Below, one piece after another: positions 34,605 to 44,100 of a stretch of 45,201 nt of DNA. This DNA comes from Kiritimatiellia bacterium. Lineage in GTDB: Bacteria; Verrucomicrobiota; Kiritimatiellia; RFP12; UBA1067. The first letter of the stretch is position 1. Every line of letters begins with the position of its first letter. The position numbers were made by a program, and so were the translations under genes. The notes under the pieces are model-generated. The model was not told the DNA's origin, made no database searches, and was given only the letters and a program-made list of their open reading frames with translations. The stretch lies in the NCBI GenBank assembly GCA_017406465.1, contig JAFQYM010000065.1:1-45201 (forward strand). The letters run 5' to 3'.

Positions 34605-35984
34605 ATGCCAATCGTACATCTCGACGGTCTGAACATCTCGCTGGACAAGTTCAACGAGGTAGCGGACGGCAAGTACAACATCGGCCAGCTGAAGCTCAGC
34701 GAGGACGGCAAGAGCGTCTATCGCACGAATAACCACAAGACGTGGACAATCTTCAACAGCACGAAGATCAGCCCCGAGGAGTCGCTGGCGATCAAGCAGG
34801 CGTTTTGCAATGCGCTCAGCAACGAGGGCCTTGCACAGGACAAGATCGACTACGTCAAGCGCAGTCTCGGCATCTTCGGCAGCAAGCTCGAGTTGCTGAA
34901 GTTCGGGAACATAAAGCCTCTTTCGGCGGCCGAAGTGCGCGAAATCATAGACATGTACGCCGGCGAGATCAACGCGAAAAGGATGTCCGCGGCGAAGGGT
35001 ACGGAAGCGGCAAAGCTGCTGAAGACCAGCGCCGACATCTACCACGGCGTCAGCAAAAAGACAATGGAAGACCGCGAGACGACGCGCGGCAGAATCAACG
35101 CCAGGACCCTTGACAAGATACAGACTGGCGCAGACTGGTCGGTAAACAGGCTGATGGACATCCTCGAGTACCCCAAGAACGGCGGCACCGTCAGTGAGGA
35201 AACGAAGGGGATTGCGTTGGGATTCTGCCTTGCCATGCAGAGCAAGCCCGACTTGCTTACACGCGGCAACAGGTCGATCGAGCTGGAGGACGCCTTCATC
35301 AAGCTGAAGCTCGAATACAACGACAAGATAAGCGCCGACATCGGGCTCGGCGGCGGAAGAGTCTTTAACATTGACACCGGGCTCACCAAAAGCGAACTGC
35401 ACGCCCAGATGAGAAAGGTCGCGGGGCTGCCTGAAAAAATCGAGGAAACCGGTAACGAGCGGAAAGTCGGCGCGAAGGACGTCAAGGAGCGCAACAAGAA
35501 ATTGCTCGAAGACTTGAGTTTGCTTTTCGAATTGGTCAATGACCAGGACGCCTACAACGCCGAAGTAAGCGAGGTCGCGGCAAACTTGAAACCGCGCAAG
35601 GGGCTTAAGTTGACGGAGGAAGACCGCCTGAACCATGCAAAGCTGAAGTGGCGCGACAAGAGGATGGATCCCATCGTGACAAAGCTCTCAAAGGCGTTGA
35701 CCGAGGCGAGGGGGATGGACCTCAGGAACGTCCAGCTCGTGAACGACGTGCGCCAAGTCTGCTGCGGGAACAAGGTGATTGACGCGAAGAAGCTTCTCGA
35801 CGATATCTCCAACGTCCTCTTCAAGAAGCCAGCCGATCCCAAGAAGTCCGCCCATGCCGGGAAGTCCGCCGATGCTGGGAAGAACGCCGATCCCCTGAAG
35901 AACGTCGACGACGCGAAACTCAAGAACCAGATCGACGACCTCGGAGAGAACTTGAACATTAACGCCATTCTCAATGGAAACTAA
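34605..35984 (+). CDS. Putative T3SS effector, 459 residues
   Basis: ATG 34605 is chosen over the in-frame ATG at 34458 because AAGGAGG (34591-34597) precedes it and the T3SS box lies 40 bp upstream. No known enzymatic domain recognised. The N-terminal 40 residues are a short leader. Residues about 55-125 form a helical domain ending with KPLSAAEVREIID (104-116), matching the KPLTAR and RPITAR segments of two other large proteins here. The C-terminus has a short Ala-Gly-Lys-Ser-Ala-Asp repeat tract (about 415-435). It lies directly after a CesT chaperone gene, the classical effector/chaperone arrangement. Function in the target is unknown. Confidence 0.6.
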   Translation: MPIVHLDGLNISLDKFNEVADGKYNIGQLKLSEDGKSVYRTNNHKTWTIFNSTKISPEESLAIKQAFCNALSNEGLAQDKIDYVKRSLGIFGSKLELLKFGNIKPLSAAEVREIIDMYAGEINAKRMSAAKGTEAAKLLKTSADIYHGVSKKTMEDRETTRGRINARTLDKIQTGADWSVNRLMDILEYPKNGGTVSEETKGIALGFCLAMQSKPDLLTRGNRSIELEDAFIKLKLEYNDKISADIGLGGGRVFNIDTGLTKSELHAQMRKVAGLPEKIEETGNERKVGAKDVKERNKKLLEDLSLLFELVNDQDAYNAEVSEVAANLKPRKGLKLTEEDRLNHAKLKWRDKRMDPIVTKLSKALTEARGMDLRNVQLVNDVRQVCCGNKVIDAKKLLDDISNVLFKKPADPKKSAHAGKSADAGKNADPLKNVDDAKLKNQIDDLGENLNINAILNGN

Positions 35985-35995
35985 GGAAGGATGCC

Positions 35996-36181
35996 ATGAT
36001 AAACGCGGTAAACGAGCAGTTCAGCAGGTTTGTGAACTTCGCCCAGGAGCGCTTTGACGCCGGCAAGACGAAGGCCATCGCCACGAAAGGCGACATCGCC
36101 GTCGGCGGCGGAACGCCGCTCGAGGAGCGCAACATCAATGTAGCCCCCAAGGGCGACTGGATCGGCAAGTTCTTCGGCTGA
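35996..36181 (+). CDS. 61-residue mini-protein duplicating an effector N-terminus
   Basis: ATG 35996 follows AAGGAAGG and sits 11 bp behind the effector stop. By hand alignment 39 of its 61 residues are identical to the first 61 residues of the putative effector at 24633, including MINAVNEQFSRF, the GDI...GGG stretch and LEERNI. It ends where the longer protein continues. It may be a truncated effector remnant or a free-standing leader. An ordered TGA, intact frame and ribosome site argue that it is still translated. Confidence 0.6.
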   Translation: MINAVNEQFSRFVNFAQERFDAGKTKAIATKGDIAVGGGTPLEERNINVAPKGDWIGKFFG

Positions 36182-36220
36182 CATCGCTGAATTTTCGGGC
36201 TTATGCCAGAGGGCCGAATT

Positions 36221-36229
36221 TGGTATAAT
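36221..36229 (+). promoter_or_regulatory. Extended -10 promoter TGGTATAAT for a CesT-type chaperone
   Basis: TGGTATAAT 38 bp before the ATG at 36267, with no GTAACC box. It uses the same extended -10 class as the small coiled-coil operon. Confidence 0.6.
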
Positions 36230-36266
36230 AACCTATATCAAGTTAGAGAGTTAGAGGTGGCCCGAA

Positions 36267-36734
36267 ATGGATTTCAGAGAGACAATAGACGCGTTTGCGT
36301 TGGAAATGGGGCTTGCAGCGGCGCCTACGGACGACGACGGCAGCATCACGTTCCTTTTCGACGAGACGCATGAAGTGACGTTTTCGCCGGTTGATGGGGG
36401 CGATATCCTCTTTCAGTGCGAGATAGGTGAGGCCGACCTCCTGGGCGAAAAAGGCTGCCGGGCGCTCCTCGAGGCGTCTTTCGCCGAAACAGGCGGCGCG
36501 GCGTTCGCCATTCACCGTGCACTCGGCAAGGTCGTCCTCTGGATCCGCCACGGGGAGTCCGCGTCGCCCGCCTCGTTCAGGAAGTCCATCGACGACTTCC
36601 TCGCCCAGGTCGTCGCATGGAAGAAGCGGCTCGCGGACGGCAATTTTAGCGCGGCGCCGGACGCGCGCGCCGCAGAAGAAGGCGCGGCGGACGGGCCTTC
36701 CGTGGATTTCCCAGAGGGATTCATGCAGGTGTGA
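36267..36734 (+). CDS. CesT/Tir-family class I T3SS chaperone
   Basis: 155 residues, ATG 36267 with GAGGTGG upstream. Pattern as in CesT chaperones: N-terminal helix DFRETIDAFALEMGL, strands ITFLFDETHEVTFSPV and ILFQCEIGEA, then CRALLEASFAETGGAAFAIHRALGKVVLWIR and a C-terminal helix. The acidic character and size are typical. It is more diverged than the chaperone at 34087. It directly precedes the 1205-residue HD-domain protein and is the likely chaperone for it. Its own promoter lacks the T3SS box, so it may be present before the effector is made. Confidence 0.75.
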   Translation: MDFRETIDAFALEMGLAAAPTDDDGSITFLFDETHEVTFSPVDGGDILFQCEIGEADLLGEKGCRALLEASFAETGGAAFAIHRALGKVVLWIRHGESASPASFRKSIDDFLAQVVAWKKRLADGNFSAAPDARAAEEGAADGPSVDFPEGFMQV

Positions 36735-36735
36735 T

Positions 36736-36765
36736 GTAACCCCCGGAAGGACTGGCGTGTATACA
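36736..36765 (+). promoter_or_regulatory. T3SS box 5: GTAACC-N15-GTGTATACA
   Basis: GTAACC 36736-36741 begins one base after the chaperone stop; GTGTATACA is at 36757-36765. The spacer is 15 rather than 14. It ends 39 bp before the ATG at 36805. Confidence 0.7.
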
Positions 36766-36804
36766 ATGTGAAACAGACGTTCTTTTGACCACAAGGAGAA
36801 AAAC

Positions 36805-39800
36805 ATGTCTCTCACAATCCAGCCAGATCAGTTTGTCGCCCAGGAGCTTGAATCGCGCGGCGTCGATTCGTCGGTCGGCGTCTACGGCAGCCACCACGTG
36901 CAGATCGGCAAGGGCGCGCCCGTGCGCATAGACCAGATCAAGTCCGCGTCGCTTCCCTACGCGGGCATCAAGACCGCGACCCAGGTGCGGCGCGGACTCG
37001 CTGGCGTCGAGCAGACCTCGCGCGACGTGCTCAAGACGCTCGCGGCGCCGGGCAGCCTGGACGCAGGCAGGCTCCTCGGCCTTCTCAAGGCGGGGCAGAC
37101 GCATGTGGAGCGACTGGCGCGGCTCAATGCGCTCGATCAGAAGAAGCAGGCGGACACCGACGGCCTCTGGATGTTCACGAAGGCGGTGGAAAACCTCTCC
37201 AACGAGGATCTCGCCTCCATTTTCCAGAAGTTCATGTCGGCGGAGATGGACTTGCTTCAGACCGCGCTCATGCACGAGGGCCAGTCCAGTTCCGAGGCGA
37301 AAGACGCCCGCATGGCCGCCGCCCGCCTCTTCAACCTCCAGGCGCTCGTGCTCAAGGAGATAGGCAACCGCGCCGCGCTCTCGAATCTCTCCGACCTGCG
37401 CGCCGCCAACCCCGCCGACGAGTCGCTCAAGGACGAGCATCTCGCGCTCCCCCAGAAGCTGTCTGCCGAGTACGGCAACTCGGGCGCGGAGAACATCCCG
37501 GCTCCCGTCCACGGCAAGGACATCACGGCCACCAACCTCGCCATCCTCGCCGAGGTCTCCTCGCAGAGCGCGAACCAGCGCGAGAACATGGCGGTCGCCG
37601 AAAAGGAAAAACTCGCCTCCCGCGGCCTCTCGGACGTCCAGCTCAAGGAGATGGGCGACGTGCTGCGTTCGGCAGAGCTGACAATCAACATCCCTCTTGA
37701 AATCCTCGCAGGCAACACGTCTGTCTTCGCCGATCCGAACAAGCCCCTCGCGAACATCTGGCACCTCCACGATCAGAATATCGACCCCAAGGGCCAGGGA
37801 TACCTCGACAAGCGCGACAGCGTGGAGAAGATCCTCTTCCCCGAGTTTGCGAAGCACGGCATCAACGCCGACGAGCGCCCTGTGTACGGTGCGCTCAACA
37901 TCCAGCATGGATTCGAGGGCGGATCCCCCGTCTATGGCAACGCCGTGATCGTCCTCAAGCCCGAGGTCGCCCGGCGCGCCACCTATACGCTCCTCGACAC
38001 CTTCCTGTCGACGCCCCTGAAGATCGACGACAGCCGCCGCGCCGACTTCTACCGGCTCCTCGACGGCACGGCGGGCATCCCCGACGAGCTCAAGGCCGCC
38101 CTCCGCAATTCCGAGTCGCCGGCGAGAAAAGGGCTTGACCAGCTTTTCGACAAGCTCAAGAGATATTCGCCCCCCCGCGCCTGCAACTGCATGGCACGGG
38201 ACTTCCCGGCGTCCATCAAGGACATTCTTAAGACGCACGACAACGAGATGGGCGACGGCGAGAAGTCCTTGCTCGGTCTCATGTATTCCTGCTTCGCCAA
38301 TCCTGAGGACGCCCGCAAGGTAATGGCGACCTACGACAATATCGAGACGCTTCTTCCGCAGCTCGGCGACGTCAACGGCAACTCCCTCGCCCGCGCCGCC
38401 CTCGAAAAGCGCGCCGGCCGCACGCCGAAATTCGCCCTGGACGGACCCGAATACATCGAGGCGCAGATCCAGGGCCCCATCATGCCCCTGCGCGACATCG
38501 CCGAAATCCGCGTCAACACGGACGGAATCGACCCGACCAAGCGCGACGAATATATCGCCCAGATGAAGGCCTTCCAGAGGCAGACCGGAATCAAGGTCGT
38601 GTTCCAGAACCTTTCGGAACGGGTCGGCGCCGATCCCGAGAGCAAACTCAGGGAAGCGCAGGACAAGTTCAACGTCCAGCATCTCGACATGGACAGGTTG
38701 AACGCGATGAAGGACAATGTCCTCGCCGATCCAATCAAGGCCGCCCGCGAATATCTTGCGAAAGTGGATGGCTTCGACATGCCCGAAGACTTTAAACAGA
38801 TACTCACAAACTCCTCCGCCTTCTTGGAGTCCGTCGAGAAATTCAAGGCGCAGGTCGAGGAACGCATCGCCAATCCCACGTCCTTGAGCACGGATGAAAT
38901 CGTGCAGTATGCCTTGCGGGACTGCATTGCCGACCCCATGCGCACCAAGGTGCGTCTCCTCCGGGAACTCCAGCAGCTTCCATTCGACACCCCCGAACAG
39001 AAGAAGATCTTCACCGACTGGATCACATCCACGCCCGAGCTTTCTTCCGTCGATGTTCTCCGCGCCGTCCACCGGCAGGCCACCGCCCGAGCAAGGCTTC
39101 TCCGCGAAATCGCCACCGCCGAGCCGCCGCCCACCGCCGAGACGGTCCTTGCGCGCTTCGCCGCCCTGCAGGCCGGCGCCGCGGCGGCCGATCCCGCCAC
39201 CGTCGCCAAAATGACCATCGCGCTTCTCCGCAATGCGGTGCCGCCCGTCACCCCCGCCGAGACGCAGAAAATGCTCGCGCTCCTCGATTCGCCGCTCCTG
39301 CGCGGCTACGCCGCCCAGCTCGACGCCATCGCCGGGGCCAAGACTCTCGACGGAGTCCGCAAGACCGACCGGGAGGCCATTCGCTCCCTTTCCGGCGCAC
39401 TCACCGCCACCGCCTCGGCCCTCGCCGCGTCCGTCAACGCTCCGTGGGACGCCCCGCGCGAGTGCCTCGCGCCGCTAACCGCAGTCCAGGCGAACGTGCG
39501 CGCCGCGGTCCGGCAGGTCTCGCCCGCCTTGGCCGACGCCCTCGATGCCGCGCATCCCGCCCATCCGCCGTTCCCGCCGCCGGCCAATGCGGACGCTCTT
39601 CCGTCCGACAAGGCCGGGCGCAAGCAGTTCCTCATGGGGCTGATGGAGACCTATCGCGACAAGGAACTCAACTCGGAAAGAGGGCGTTCCGTACACGGCC
39701 GAGGCCACATCATCCGCGCCTACTTCTACGCGACCGCATTCTGCAACATCCTCGCCGAGCAGGGGATCAAAGTCGACCGCAACGCCGTCATTCTCGGCAT

Positions 39801-40422
39801 CGCCGGGCACGACCTCGGCCGCAAAGGACTGGGCAGCGACCGGTGGGAGAATGTCAGCGGAAACATGACGGGCGAGGCCATCCGCCAGCGGTACGGCGAC
39901 GGTGCCGCCGGCGAGGCCTACGAGAAGGAAATCGCCGATTCCATCCTGGGCGTGGAGATACACCCCGAAGGCCAACGCAGGCGCACAGTCCCCGTGTCGC
40001 CGACCCTTGAGGCGCAGCTCCTGCAGAGCGCCGACAGCCTTGACATCGGACGTACTGGCGACTTCGACCAGTACTATTTCGACTTCCTGCGCGACAAGAA
40101 CGGCAACGTCCATCCCGACGCCCAGAAGATCCGCGACCAGCTGGCCAAGGAGGCCAACCTCCTCCAGCGCCTCACGAACCCTCTCTGCGCCAACTACCAT
40201 ACGCTCATGAAGCTCGTGGACGACTCCACCAAAGTTACCGGACCCCTTGCGACGGAACTGGAGAAGCAGCGCGACGCTCTCGACGAGCAGATCACGAAGG
40301 AGATGATCGCCCAGGCCAACAACGCCGACAACGAAGCGTTCTTCGACGATTTCGAGGATGTCATCCGCCAGCATCCGCAGATGTTCCCGCTTCTCACGAA
40401 GTACTACCTTGACGCCGAATGA
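36805..40422 (+). CDS. Putative T3SS effector with C-terminal HD phosphohydrolase domain
   Basis: 1205 residues, ATG 36805 with AAGGAG upstream. Three parts are visible. Residues 1-330 are helical, including a QKFMSAEMDLLQTALMHEGQ segment. Residues about 330-620 have RPVYGALNIQ (358-367) and EYIEAQIQGPI (549-559), which resemble the pattern of DUF3626 proteins as I remember them. The C-terminus (about 950-1150) is an HD domain: GRGH (H968), GHD (H1002-D1003) and a later SADSLDIG Asp. HD domains hydrolyse phosphate esters, often nucleotides or signalling molecules. No Sec signal. Position behind a CesT gene and a T3SS box supports secretion. The combination with an N-terminal DUF3626-like part is, to my knowledge, not described. 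Confidence 0.65.
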   Translation: MSLTIQPDQFVAQELESRGVDSSVGVYGSHHVQIGKGAPVRIDQIKSASLPYAGIKTATQVRRGLAGVEQTSRDVLKTLAAPGSLDAGRLLGLLKAGQTHVERLARLNALDQKKQADTDGLWMFTKAVENLSNEDLASIFQKFMSAEMDLLQTALMHEGQSSSEAKDARMAAARLFNLQALVLKEIGNRAALSNLSDLRAANPADESLKDEHLALPQKLSAEYGNSGAENIPAPVHGKDITATNLAILAEVSSQSANQRENMAVAEKEKLASRGLSDVQLKEMGDVLRSAELTINIPLEILAGNTSVFADPNKPLANIWHLHDQNIDPKGQGYLDKRDSVEKILFPEFAKHGINADERPVYGALNIQHGFEGGSPVYGNAVIVLKPEVARRATYTLLDTFLSTPLKIDDSRRADFYRLLDGTAGIPDELKAALRNSESPARKGLDQLFDKLKRYSPPRACNCMARDFPASIKDILKTHDNEMGDGEKSLLGLMYSCFANPEDARKVMATYDNIETLLPQLGDVNGNSLARAALEKRAGRTPKFALDGPEYIEAQIQGPIMPLRDIAEIRVNTDGIDPTKRDEYIAQMKAFQRQTGIKVVFQNLSERVGADPESKLREAQDKFNVQHLDMDRLNAMKDNVLADPIKAAREYLAKVDGFDMPEDFKQILTNSSAFLESVEKFKAQVEERIANPTSLSTDEIVQYALRDCIADPMRTKVRLLRELQQLPFDTPEQKKIFTDWITSTPELSSVDVLRAVHRQATARARLLREIATAEPPPTAETVLARFAALQAGAAAADPATVAKMTIALLRNAVPPVTPAETQKMLALLDSPLLRGYAAQLDAIAGAKTLDGVRKTDREAIRSLSGALTATASALAASVNAPWDAPRECLAPLTAVQANVRAAVRQVSPALADALDAAHPAHPPFPPPANADALPSDKAGRKQFLMGLMETYRDKELNSERGRSVHGRGHIIRAYFYATAFCNILAEQGIKVDRNAVILGIAGHDLGRKGLGSDRWENVSGNMTGEAIRQRYGDGAAGEAYEKEIADSILGVEIHPEGQRRRTVPVSPTLEAQLLQSADSLDIGRTGDFDQYYFDFLRDKNGNVHPDAQKIRDQLAKEANLLQRLTNPLCANYHTLMKLVDDSTKVTGPLATELEKQRDALDEQITKEMIAQANNADNEAFFDDFEDVIRQHPQMFPLLTKYYLDAE

Positions 40423-40574
40423 CCTCTTTTGCAGACAACCGCCCGCATAGGCGTCATCAATGGCGAATGGAAGCGCCAGAACCACGTGCGCGTGCCTCGG
40501 CAAGGGGAAGGTGGTGGCGTGACCCACGGCGTCCGCCGCCGAACACGCCGGGTTCGACATAATGCAAGTTTGAC

Positions 40575-40989
40575 ATGGACAACGAGGAAACGATAGAGGA
40601 GCTCCGGGCTGCTCTGGCGGAGCTGGAGTCGGGCGAAGGGCTCTCGCGGTTCGTGGAGGGGCACGGACTCCAGAGCCGCTTCTTCGCCTTTTCGTGGAAG
40701 TCGGAAGGGCTGTCGATCGACTTCAACCTGCCCTGCGGACGGGGCCATCGCGCACGCGAAGGCGCTCAAGGAGCGCGGCTGCGTCGTCTCCACCGCCGAC
40801 TGGGAGAAGCGCGACGTCCAGCGCAAGGTCGCCGGCCAGCCGCAGGCGCCGCTCCCGTCCTACAAGGGATCCAACAAGGCGTGTATCGAATACGCCAACA
40901 ACGCGCAGAGATCCGTCAATCGCGCCGTCTGTCCCTTCCGCCGCGACCTCCTCACCGCCATCGCCAAGCCCGGCTGGTTCGAACAGTAG
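40575..40989 (+). pseudogene. Frameshifted remnant between two large putative effector genes
   Basis: An ATG at 40575 opens MDNEETIEELRAALAEL up to FNLPC (about 40734). The reading then degrades into Arg-rich sequence, while a sensible frame resumes one base over at 40738 (DGAIAHAKALKERGC...) and continues to TAG at 40987, ending KPGWFEQ. Either one base was lost or gained in a single small gene, or two gene fragments were joined. The product family is not recognised. No T3SS box precedes it. Confidence 0.5.
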
Positions 40990-41061
40990 CCCCGCGCTCG
41001 CGCCGTGGCGGTCTACAGAGCCTTTTTAGTAATCGGATAATGGAGTTTTGGTGTAATATAT

Positions 41062-41090
41062 GTAACCTTTCACCGAGCGGCGTGTAAACA
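41062..41090 (+). promoter_or_regulatory. T3SS box 6: GTAACC-N14-GTGTAAACA
   Basis: GTAACC 41062-41067 and GTGTAAACA 41082-41090, one change in the right half. It ends 80 bp before the ATG at 41171, with a TATAAT in between. Confidence 0.7.
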
Positions 41091-41130
41091 AAGCAGAACC
41101 TTTCAAACCACCCAATCAAAGTGTAAAAAA

Positions 41131-41139
41131 TGGTATAAT
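41131..41139 (+). promoter_or_regulatory. Extended -10 promoter TGGTATAAT upstream of the last putative effector
   Basis: TGGTATAAT 31 bp before the ATG at 41171. Together with T3SS box 6 it gives this gene two candidate promoters. Confidence 0.5.
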
Positions 41140-41170
41140 GCATCCGCAATCCTAGGAAGGAGAGTTGAAC

Positions 41171-44100
41171 ATGCTAGACGGTATTTCTCAGAGCCTCGTA
41201 AACATCGCCAGCAAAGTCGGCAAGGGCGACTTTGACAAGGAGATCACGTTCGACGAACAGAGCGGCAAGTTCACCGTGAACCGCAATGCGGATCACGTGG
41301 GCCGGGGCGACCACAACTACTTCCAGAACGAGACGCCGACGGAGCTGGGGAGGCAGAACGCCGAAATCAGGAACGCGATCGCCCTGGCGCTACAGGACTT
41401 CCTCACCGACGGCGGCGTAGCCGTCGGTGAATCCCAGAAGAAGGCCCTGGACGAGATTTTTACGACGCTGTTCGGTGCGGCGGACGCAACCGGCAACTTC
41501 GGGAAGGACATGGAAATCTACCGTCCGATTACGGCGCGGACGGTGAAGCAGCTCGTCACAAAGGCCCAGAGGGCGCATGCGCAGGCTGCGCTCGAGGCGC
41601 TCCCGGCCGGGAGCGCGAAGATCGACAACGCCGAAAAGCTCATCGCCAAACTCTGCGCCAACGCCTCCCTCCACGGGAAGACGAACACCGTTCAGAAGAT
41701 GGTGGAGAAGCTCGAGATCGACCTCGCCAAGTGCGGCGCCAAGCTCGAGGCGGCGACGACGGAGAGGGCGCGCGCCAAGGTGGAGGCGTCGATCGTCGCG
41801 ACGGTCGACAAGTTCATCCGCGAGGCTTCGCAGCTCGATGCTGAGATGCCGGGGGCGGATTTTGCGATCGAGCTGGCTATCGAGGAATATACGGACTCGA
41901 CGGGGAAGTTCCTCGGTCCCGGATTCTGCGCGCAGTTCCACAAGCGCGCCATGGGCATGATCGAGCCGGGGATGACCTACGATGCATTCAAGGCGAAAAT
42001 CGCCGAGGCACTGCCCGGAATCGTCAATGAGGCACGGGCGAACGCCTCCTCTCCGCTCGTCTTCAGCTCCAGGCAGCCCGGCGTCCCGCAGCCCGCCGAC
42101 GTGGGCCTTTCGCATGAGAAGATGAACGCCGTCCGCGCCGAGTTCCAGGGTTCCGTCGCAAACGGACAGACGCTCGTCCAGAACGGGACGAACCTCACGT
42201 CCGTGCCGAGGTTCTCGATCGGCGCGGACAAGTTCGACACGACCGTGTTCCTCAGGGGCCAGCCGAAGCCGTCGGACAACAGCAGGAGCATGGACGAGAG
42301 TTTCACCGCGAACATGCGTTCCCGCGGTGAAGCGAGGCCCCTCGTCAAGTTGGTCAATCCAGACGGATCGGTCATTTCGCTTCAACGCTGCGTCGCCTCC
42401 CATGTCGACACGGTCTGCGGAGGGGCCGGCGTGCAGTCCACCGCCGTCAAGGCCGCGATGATGCTCGACCTCGGCCGGCTCGTGGGCGGTATCGCGGAGG
42501 ATCTGCATCTCGACGGCAAGCTCCGCGAGGGCCTCAAGCAGGGATGCGACTGCACCCTGACGCTCAACGACGACGGATCGATCGACGTCACGCTCTCGAC
42601 CAAGCCGGAGAGCAGCGTGGAATGCTCGCTGACGCTCAGGATCTCGACGGAGGGCGAGCGCTCGCTCGTCTCGTTCTCTGGCGTGAAGACGAGCGACGCC
42701 TTCGCCGACAAGGTCGAGCAGGCCGAACGTCGCTCCGCCTTCGTCGCCAGGATGAATCCTGATACCGGCTCCATCGTCAAGATGGCCGCCGCCAAGCTCG
42801 CCGAGATCAAGCAGTATGTCGAAGCGCCGAACGTGTCCGCACGCATCGGCGAAGAGAACATGAACTCCCTCCAGGTGTCCGTCACCGGGCTTTTCAACGG
42901 ACTCATCGGCGAACTGCGCCGCCTCGCGAACGATCCCGCGGCGCGTCTCAAGAAGACGCCCGACCAGTACGAAAGGGACTTCGCCACGCAGATCGAAAAC
43001 CTGCGCCAGCGCACGCTCGCGCGCGTCCAGTCGAACCTCTTCCTGGCGGTCGACTTCAAGAAGTCCTTCAATGACATCGCGGCGAAGTGCAACGCAGCTG
43101 CCGGCAGGCTGAACGCGGCGGGAATGAACGGGCTCGCGTACGTCGTGAGGGATTTCATGGTGCGGACCAACACCTACCTCGCGGACCTGCGGTCCAACTT
43201 CATCCTCTCGGGGGAGGTGTCCGAAAGGGCGGCCAAGGAGCTTACGACGGCGGTGAAGGCCTTTGCCCGGCGCGCCATCGACGTCCTGGCCTCGCTCAAT
43301 GACAAGCCGACGGCGGAGGACGCCGTGGCGTTCGCGACAGGACTGAAGTCGCTGCGCTTCCCGGTGCTGGCGTTCAGGACGTTCTCCGAGGGCGCCCGCA
43401 CCGCGATGCTTTCCGCGAGCGGACTCCTCTCAACCGAGGCCGTCGACCGGGCGGCGATCGGAAAGCCCGGGTACGGTCCCGTGGCCAAGGCGGTTTCCGA
43501 TTTCGCGGATGTCGTCAACAATCTGCTCTCGCAGGCGCGCGGATGGGGGAACAACGCTCAGGCGCTGGAGTTCAGGAGCCTCGCCGAGGGCAGGCTCCGT
43601 CGCATAATCCAGACGGTCGTGAGCGGCATCGACAGCGGGGCGGACCTGAGCCAGGGCATCGGCGGGGTCCTCGCCGAAGAGCTTGCGCCCATCTTCGGCA
43701 CCTTCGCGAACTACGAGCGCCAGAACATCCAGGACACGTTCTCCCGGAAGGCCGACGCGCACATCGCCACGCTCCAGGACATCCGGAACAACGGCGTGTC
43801 GGTCAACGGCGTCCGCGTTCCGCTGAGCGAAGCCCAGCGCGCCGACGTTGACGACGCGATCGCCAGGATAGGCGCCCTCAAGGATGGCCTCCAGAACGTG
43901 CAGGGCGACAACCGTACGATCACCCGCGAGGGGCTCGTGGCGTTCATGTCCAGACTTGACGGCGCCGTCGGCAAGTTCATGGAGAAGCTGGCGAATCCGG
44001 GTCCGAGCCGCGCCCCGAAGCAGAACTTCTTCGCCAAAGCGTTCGGCGGCCTCGGCGGCAAGCTGGATGGCGACGCCGACTACCGCATCGCCCTGCCGGC

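Noticed and set aside
40694..41029. 111-codon Arg/Ser-rich frame in the remnant region
   Set aside because: Composition is that of an out-of-frame GC-rich read; the sensible frame there is the one ending KPGWFEQ at 40989.
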